Under the pieces are notes generated by a model that worked only from the letters and a program-made list of their open reading frames with translations, made no database searches and was not told the origin of the DNA. A stretch of DNA of 10,538 bases. Source: JBBRWV01 sp038248985. GTDB lineage: Bacteria; Planctomycetota; Phycisphaerae; WQYP01. Position numbers and translations under genes: made by a program. The stretch covers positions 1 through 10,538 of the forward strand of contig JBBRWV010000123.1 of NCBI GenBank assembly GCA_038248985.1, written 5' to 3'. This document shows positions 6,894 through 10,538 of this stretch, one piece after another; positions within the stretch are counted from its first letter, which is position 1, and every line of letters begins with the position of its first letter.

Positions 6894-9617
6894 CATCGTC
6901 GTCACCGCCGCCTTCGCCTCCCAGATGTTACCCGATCCCGGATGCCTCAACACCCAGAAGTCCTCATCCAAAATAATCTTCACCGGCTTGAACTGCACCG
7001 TAAACCCAAACGTCTGCTCCTTCTTGTCTATCATCTGATCCGCAAATACCTGCCGTTCCCCGCCCTCGCCGATCACCGCAATATCCAGCGGTGTCTGCAA
7101 TAGATCGTCCGGCTGCGTCACCTCAAACCCAATCTTAAACGCCGATCCGCCCTTCTCGTCCGCCTCCACCACCACCTTCCCAATCGCCCACCGTGCAAAA
7201 CTCGATTGGTCAAACCACTGCGCAAAAAACCAGCTCAAATCCTTCCCATGCACCGCCGACGCCATCTTCCGGAACGCATCCACCGTCGTCCCCTTGTTCC
7301 GGTTCTCCGTCACAAACTCCGCCATCAACTTGAAAAACTTCTCATCCCCCATCACCTTCCGCAGCATGTGCAGCGTGTACGCACCCTTCTCGTACACCAC
7401 CGGACGGTACAACGCCCCGCCCATCGGCGTATCCCGTATTGACGCCTTCCCCTTCGTCATCATCGACGTAAATTGAAAATACAACTGACCGTACTTCTGC
7501 ATGTGCCGCGCCAACGCCTTCGGCCCATCCTGCTTCTCCGTGTACAACGCATCGCAATACGTCGCAAACCCCTCCGACAACCACTGGTGATATCCATCAT
7601 CCGCCAAATTGATGGGTAGCAAATTCCCAAACCATTGATGCGCCAACTCATGCGCCAGCAACGTCTCCGGTGGATCCTTCATCTTCACCATGTTCTCATG
7701 CAAAAACATCAAACTCGCCGGCCCCACCCCGCCCAAAAATGGCGGCAGCGGCACCTCCACAATCGCCAGCTTCTCATACGGAAACACTACAAACTTCCCG
7801 CTGTAAAAATCCAATATCCGCGCCGCCACCGTCACGTACGCATCATGCTTCGACACATTCTCCGGCCGGAAATACGTGTAATACATCACCTCCCCCACCT
7901 TCTTCTCCTGCACCGTGTACGGCCCGTACGCAAAATACAGCCCAAACACCGGATTGTGCGTCGTAAACACAAACTCCCCCGCTGCCCCACCCTTCACACC
8001 GGATAACCGCTTGTCCAACGCCCCGTTCCCCACCGCCTCGATTCCCCCCGGCGTGTGCATCGTCACCTTCGCATCAAACACATCCCCGATCAGTGTGATC
8101 GGATACCACGCCCCGCCTGATAGCCCGTACCCAAACTCGCCCAACGCCAACTGCGGATTATATGGATACTTCGACTTCACCAGCGCCGGCGCACTCGCCG
8201 GCGCTGTGGCTGGCCCCGTCGTCGGCCCCGTCCCGCCTTCCGTCCCCGGCGCCGTCGTCGGACTCTTCTTCGGACCAAACTTCGTCGGCATGGACGGCAT
8301 CTCCGGCACCGGCTCCGCAAACTGCCCCGTGTACTCAAACGCCAGTTTCGCCGTCGCATCCTTCTTCAACATCGTCGGCACCTTGATCCTGATCACCTCC
8401 TGCCCATAGTTCACCTCCGCCACCTCCCCGTTCACCGTCAAACTCTTCACCTCAAATCCATTCGCCAGCATCAGCATGAACTCATTCTTGTCCTCCCCTC
8501 GATTCACCAGTTCCAGCGTCCCCTTCACGCTGATCCGACTCTCCCCCGGCGCCAACGTCACATCCAATTCATACTTCTGCGCATCCAGCTTCAGCTTGAT
8601 GAAATCCTTGAACATCTGGCTCGGCGGTATCGGCTTGTCCCGCAACGTGTCGTACGGAATCGCCCCGCCATATCGACTCCGTCCATAATCATCCCCGTCC
8701 TTCTCCGCACCCTTCGCCTTCGACTCCCTCGCCCCGCCCTGTGCCTGCCCACTCATCGGCGACTCCGGAAACTCCTTCGCAAACTTCTCAAAATCCTTCG
8801 CCGCATCCTTCGGCTGCTCCATCTTGTCCGCCAGCAGCTTCGCCCGCGCAAACAACGCCTTCTCATACCATTCCCCCTTCGGATAATTCTCAATCAAATC
8901 CGTATACAACCGCAATGCCCGCTCATTGTCCCGCGCATACTCATACAACTGCCCCAACCGGTACATTGCCTCCGGCTTGTGATCGCTGTTCGGATAATCC
9001 TTGATCAATTGCTCAAACGTCTCGATCGCCCGCACCCGCGGATCCACAATGTCATCGTTCCAGATCCGCCCGATCTCCATCAACGCCGAATCCGCATCCT
9101 TCGACGTCTCAAACTTCTTCCGAAATTCCCCCAGCTTCTCCACCGCTTGCTTGAACTTCTCCAACGCCTCCGGCGGCAACTGATCCGCCGGCTTCCCACC
9201 CGCCAACACCTTCCCCGACTTCCGCAGCAACCGCGCCTGCTCCTGCAAACCAAACCCCGCGTTCTCCTCCTCCGGATATTCCTTAATCAACTCCTCCAAC
9301 GCCCCCATCGCCTTCCCCTCATCCTTGAAAAAATCCTGCAAACTAAAGACCCGCTTCAACCCCTCCGCCTCCTTGGCGCTCTTGCCATAATCCTTCCCCA
9401 CCTTCCGATACGCCTCGCACGCCGCATCGATCGCCGGTTGCAACTCCTTTGCCGTCTTCGTCAACGCATCCCCTCGCAACACCTTCTCCATCCGCTCCGC
9501 CACCGCAAACTGCGCCTCCGCCGTGTGCGGCATATTCATGTACCACATCACCCCCCCGCCAATCGCCAATACCAAAAACATCCCCACCGCTATCAAAATC
9601 AACTTCTTGGCGTTCAT
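6873..9617 (-). CDS. Membrane-anchored TPR protein fused to an M1-family zinc metallopeptidase
   Basis: The 914-residue product begins with an uncleaved-looking anchor (helix about 6-27, after MNAKK). Tetratricopeptide-like helical repeats follow at about 60-290, e.g. the unit around Met218 with ALRLYTDLIENYP, and resemble BamD/YbgF-type TPRs. From about 325 onward comes an M1 (gluzincin) peptidase: a beta-rich N-domain interrupted by a Thr/Pro/Ala/Gly linker (452-478), zinc motif HELAH (656-660), third ligand Glu682 in WLSEGFATY, and the transition-state Tyr742 in VVYEKGA. The spacing HExxH-x21-E is three longer than the usual x18. The GAMEN region reads GGVGPASLMF (629-638), so exopeptidase specificity is doubtful. 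The preferred start is ATG 9617, with TTGGAG 5 bases upstream; an in-frame GTG at 9638 would add 7 residues. It probably acts outside the cytoplasmic membrane, next to an ABC-2 exporter. Confidence 0.9.
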   Translation of the reverse strand: MNAKKLILIAVGMFLVLAIGGGVMWYMNMPHTAEAQFAVAERMEKVLRGDALTKTAKELQPAIDAACEAYRKVGKDYGKSAKEAEGLKRVFSLQDFFKDEGKAMGALEELIKEYPEEENAGFGLQEQARLLRKSGKVLAGGKPADQLPPEALEKFKQAVEKLGEFRKKFETSKDADSALMEIGRIWNDDIVDPRVRAIETFEQLIKDYPNSDHKPEAMYRLGQLYEYARDNERALRLYTDLIENYPKGEWYEKALFARAKLLADKMEQPKDAAKDFEKFAKEFPESPMSGQAQGGARESKAKGAEKDGDDYGRSRYGGAIPYDTLRDKPIPPSQMFKDFIKLKLDAQKYELDVTLAPGESRISVKGTLELVNRGEDKNEFMLMLANGFEVKSLTVNGEVAEVNYGQEVIRIKVPTMLKKDATAKLAFEYTGQFAEPVPEMPSMPTKFGPKKSPTTAPGTEGGTGPTTGPATAPASAPALVKSKYPYNPQLALGEFGYGLSGGAWYPITLIGDVFDAKVTMHTPGGIEAVGNGALDKRLSGVKGGAAGEFVFTTHNPVFGLYFAYGPYTVQEKKVGEVMYYTYFRPENVSKHDAYVTVAARILDFYSGKFVVFPYEKLAIVEVPLPPFLGGVGPASLMFLHENMVKMKDPPETLLAHELAHQWFGNLLPINLADDGYHQWLSEGFATYCDALYTEKQDGPKALARHMQKYGQLYFQFTSMMTKGKASIRDTPMGGALYRPVVYEKGAYTLHMLRKVMGDEKFFKLMAEFVTENRNKGTTVDAFRKMASAVHGKDLSWFFAQWFDQSSFARWAIGKVVVEADEKGGSAFKIGFEVTQPDDLLQTPLDIAVIGEGGERQVFADQMIDKKEQTFGFTVQFKPVKIILDEDFWVLRHPGSGNIWEAKAAVTTMPKTTTP

Positions 9618-9622
9618 ACCGG

Positions 9623-9680
9623 CTCCAATTTTTTCCACACTGTTGCCCCCTCATCATACCGTCTCTCCTCCCATTGAAAA
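9623..9680 (-). promoter_or_regulatory. Candidate promoter and ribosome binding site of the TPR-M1 peptidase gene
   Basis: On the minus strand TTTTCA (9680-9675; 4 of 6 to TTGACA) is followed after 16 bases by TATGAT (9658-9653; 5 of 6 to TATAAT). Transcription would start near 9646, giving a leader of about 29 bases. TTGGAG (9628-9623) lies 5 bases before the ATG at 9617 and is the reason for choosing that start over the upstream GTG at 9638. This is a by-eye consensus match. Confidence 0.4.
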
Positions 9681-9693
9681 CTCACCCATTTCT

Positions 9694-9738
9694 CCCCCCG
9701 ATTGCTGCCCCTCGCCCTTGAGCCTCTCCCCCACTCCC
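9694..9738 (-). other. G-tract cluster upstream of the peptidase promoter
   Basis: The minus strand carries five runs of three to six G (at 9738-9736, 9732-9728, 9717-9715, 9711-9708 and 9699-9694) separated by 3, 10, 3 and 8 bases. Such spacing could allow a G-quadruplex with one long loop in the divergent spacer. It may equally be a by-product of the strong strand bias of this segment. Confidence 0.3.
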
Positions 9739-9746
9739 ACTATCGT
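9718..9746 (+). promoter_or_regulatory. Weak promoter candidate for the SGNH hydrolase
   Basis: TTGAGC (9718-9723) and TATCGT (9741-9746) are separated by 17 bases; each matches its consensus hexamer at 4 of 6 positions. This is the best plus-strand candidate in the divergent spacer, which otherwise is almost pure pyrimidine. AAGGA at 9775-9779 then lies 6 bases before the ATG at 9786 and is a good ribosome binding site. Confidence 0.25.
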
Positions 9747-9785
9747 TATCCCTCCATCCTCCCGCATCCATAACAAGGATCCCCC

Positions 9786-10421
9786 ATGCCCACTTCCCCT
9801 TCTTTCGTCGATCAACTCCGCGCCGGCCATCCCCAGCACATCGTCACCTACGGCACATCCCTCACCGAAGGCGGTGCCTGGGTCGGCCACCTCCGCCAAG
9901 CCCTCCAAGCCCAATTCCCCAACCTCGCCCGCGTCACCAACTCCGGCCAAGGCGCTCAATGCTCCACTTGGGGCCTCCAAAATCTCCAGGAACGCGTCCT
10001 CGACAAAAACCCCGACGCCGTCATCATCGAGTTCGGCATCAATGACGCCTTCCTCGAATTCCAAACCTCCCTCGCCCAGGTCCGCCTCAATATCGAATCC
10101 ATGATCCAACAAATCCTCCACCAGAACACCCGCTGCCAAATCATCCTCATGACCATGAACCCACCCACCGCCATCCACCTCGAACGCCGCCCCAACTACG
10201 AATCCTACTACGACCTCTACCGCACCCTCGCCCGCGAAAACTCCCTCCTCCTCATCGACCACCACCCCAACTGGCAAGCCCTTCTCACCTCCTCCCCCGA
10301 AACCTTCCACACCTACGTCCCCGACGGCATCCACCCCAACGCCCTCGGCTATGAAAAAATCACCACCCCCACCCTCCTGAAATCCCTTGGCCTAAGCCCA
10401 ATACCGTTCAACGAAGCATAA
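9786..10421 (+). CDS. SGNH/GDSL-family hydrolase (esterase/lipase-like)
   Basis: The 211-residue protein has the four hallmark blocks of the SGNH superfamily: nucleophile Ser25 in YGTSLTEGG (block I), oxyanion-hole Gly54 in NSGQGA (block II), Asn86 in EFGINDA (block III), and Asp180/His183 in DGIHPN (block V). It should hydrolyse an ester or acetyl group on a carbohydrate or lipid; the substrate cannot be deduced. There is no signal peptide, so a cytoplasmic location is inferred. Length is typical for single-domain members. AAGGA 6 bases upstream supports the ATG. It is the only plus-strand gene here and uses C-ending codons almost exclusively (CTC, ATC, ACC, CCC), unlike the G-rich codons of the minus-strand genes. 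It is divergent from the peptidase gene, and no functional link to it is evident. Confidence 0.9.
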   Translation: MPTSPSFVDQLRAGHPQHIVTYGTSLTEGGAWVGHLRQALQAQFPNLARVTNSGQGAQCSTWGLQNLQERVLDKNPDAVIIEFGINDAFLEFQTSLAQVRLNIESMIQQILHQNTRCQIILMTMNPPTAIHLERRPNYESYYDLYRTLARENSLLLIDHHPNWQALLTSSPETFHTYVPDGIHPNALGYEKITTPTLLKSLGLSPIPFNEA

Positions 10422-10524
10422 CTATGGAATCTCGGAACCCTTGAGTAGGCTGCGGGTAGTGGTGGTGCACGGCGCGCTTTTTCTTCCACTTGCTCATCTT
10501 CCTTTTGATCACCCGCGGATTCAT
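10408..10524 (-). CDS. Possible small basic protein, 38 residues, unknown function
   Basis: On the minus strand an ATG at 10524 is preceded by GGAGG with ideal 6-base spacing, the strongest ribosome binding site in the window. The predicted product starts MNPRVIKRKMSKWKKKRAV, followed by a His triplet and a Pro/Gln stretch, and ends at a TGA overlapping the 3' end of the SGNH gene by 14 bases. The first 25 codons are mostly G/C-ending, as in the other genes; the last dozen are not. The Lys/Arg-rich N-terminus would suit nucleic-acid or ribosome binding, but I do not recognise a family. It could be a chance frame. Confidence 0.4.
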   Translation of the reverse strand: MNPRVIKRKMSKWKKKRAVHHHYPQPTQGFRDSIVMLR

Positions 10525-10538
10525 CCGATTCCTCCGGG

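Noticed and set aside
6224..6976. Plus-strand frame (250 codons) spanning the peptidase-accessory spacer
   Set aside because: Arg/His/Pro-rich, antisense to two supported genes, and runs through the repeat cluster; no domain seen.
8979..9677. Plus-strand frame (232 codons) antisense to the TPR region
   Set aside because: Arg/Leu/Pro-rich shadow of the TPR-coding strand with no motif and no ribosome binding site of note.
9654..10334. Minus-strand frame (226 codons) antisense to the SGNH hydrolase
   Set aside because: Gly/Val/Glu low-complexity product. The plus strand carries all four SGNH blocks with a good ribosome binding site.

Overview
This window looks like a chromosomal segment from a GC-rich, didermic bacterium, most likely a planctomycete or another PVC-group member. 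That assignment is an inference. It rests on the style of the proteins (a two-lobed ABC-2 permease, a TPR plus M1 peptidase fusion, a short-form citrate synthase with an Ala/Asn-rich leader) and on a CCACGAAG-type intergenic repeat. No rRNA, tRNA, CRISPR array or insertion sequence was seen. Apart from one hydrolase gene at the right end, all recognisable genes are on the minus strand.

Layout along the minus-strand direction of transcription (right to left): a membrane-anchored TPR/M1-type zinc metallopeptidase (6873-9617); a 166-base gap carrying GAAGACG-like repeats; a large exported membrane protein with two lobes around a transmembrane pair (4187-6706); an ABC ATPase whose GTG start overlaps the previous stop codon (3237-4190); a tandemly duplicated ABC-2 permease (1365-3191); an 81-base gap with a promoter candidate; citrate synthase (126-1283); a hairpin terminator (69-94); and the first codons of a further minus-strand gene with a hydrophobic N-terminus (1-47). 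On the plus strand, divergent from the peptidase across a pyrimidine-rich 168-base spacer, lies an SGNH/GDSL hydrolase (9786-10421). At its 3' end it meets a possible 38-residue basic minus-strand gene (10408-10524).

The four genes from the peptidase to the permease read as one functional group: an ATPase, a two-in-one permease, an extracytoplasmic accessory protein and a surface or periplasmic peptidase. Other bacteria are known to encode proteins in which an ABC-2-type permease is fused directly to an M1 aminopeptidase, so this cluster may be an unfused version of that pairing with added TPR and accessory modules. The substrate cannot be read from the sequence. Citrate synthase (TCA cycle entry) follows the ABC genes without an obvious terminator, but a promoter candidate suggests it is also expressed independently.

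The most notable points are: the non-canonical active site of the M1-like protein (HExxH-x21-E and no recognisable GAMEN exopeptidase motif); the accessory protein of unknown function; the repeat that appears to run into the 3' end of the peptidase gene; and a strong C-over-G bias of the plus strand that sets codon choice in genes on both strands. No unmistakably new system was found. The ABC/M1/TPR cluster is the best candidate for follow-up.
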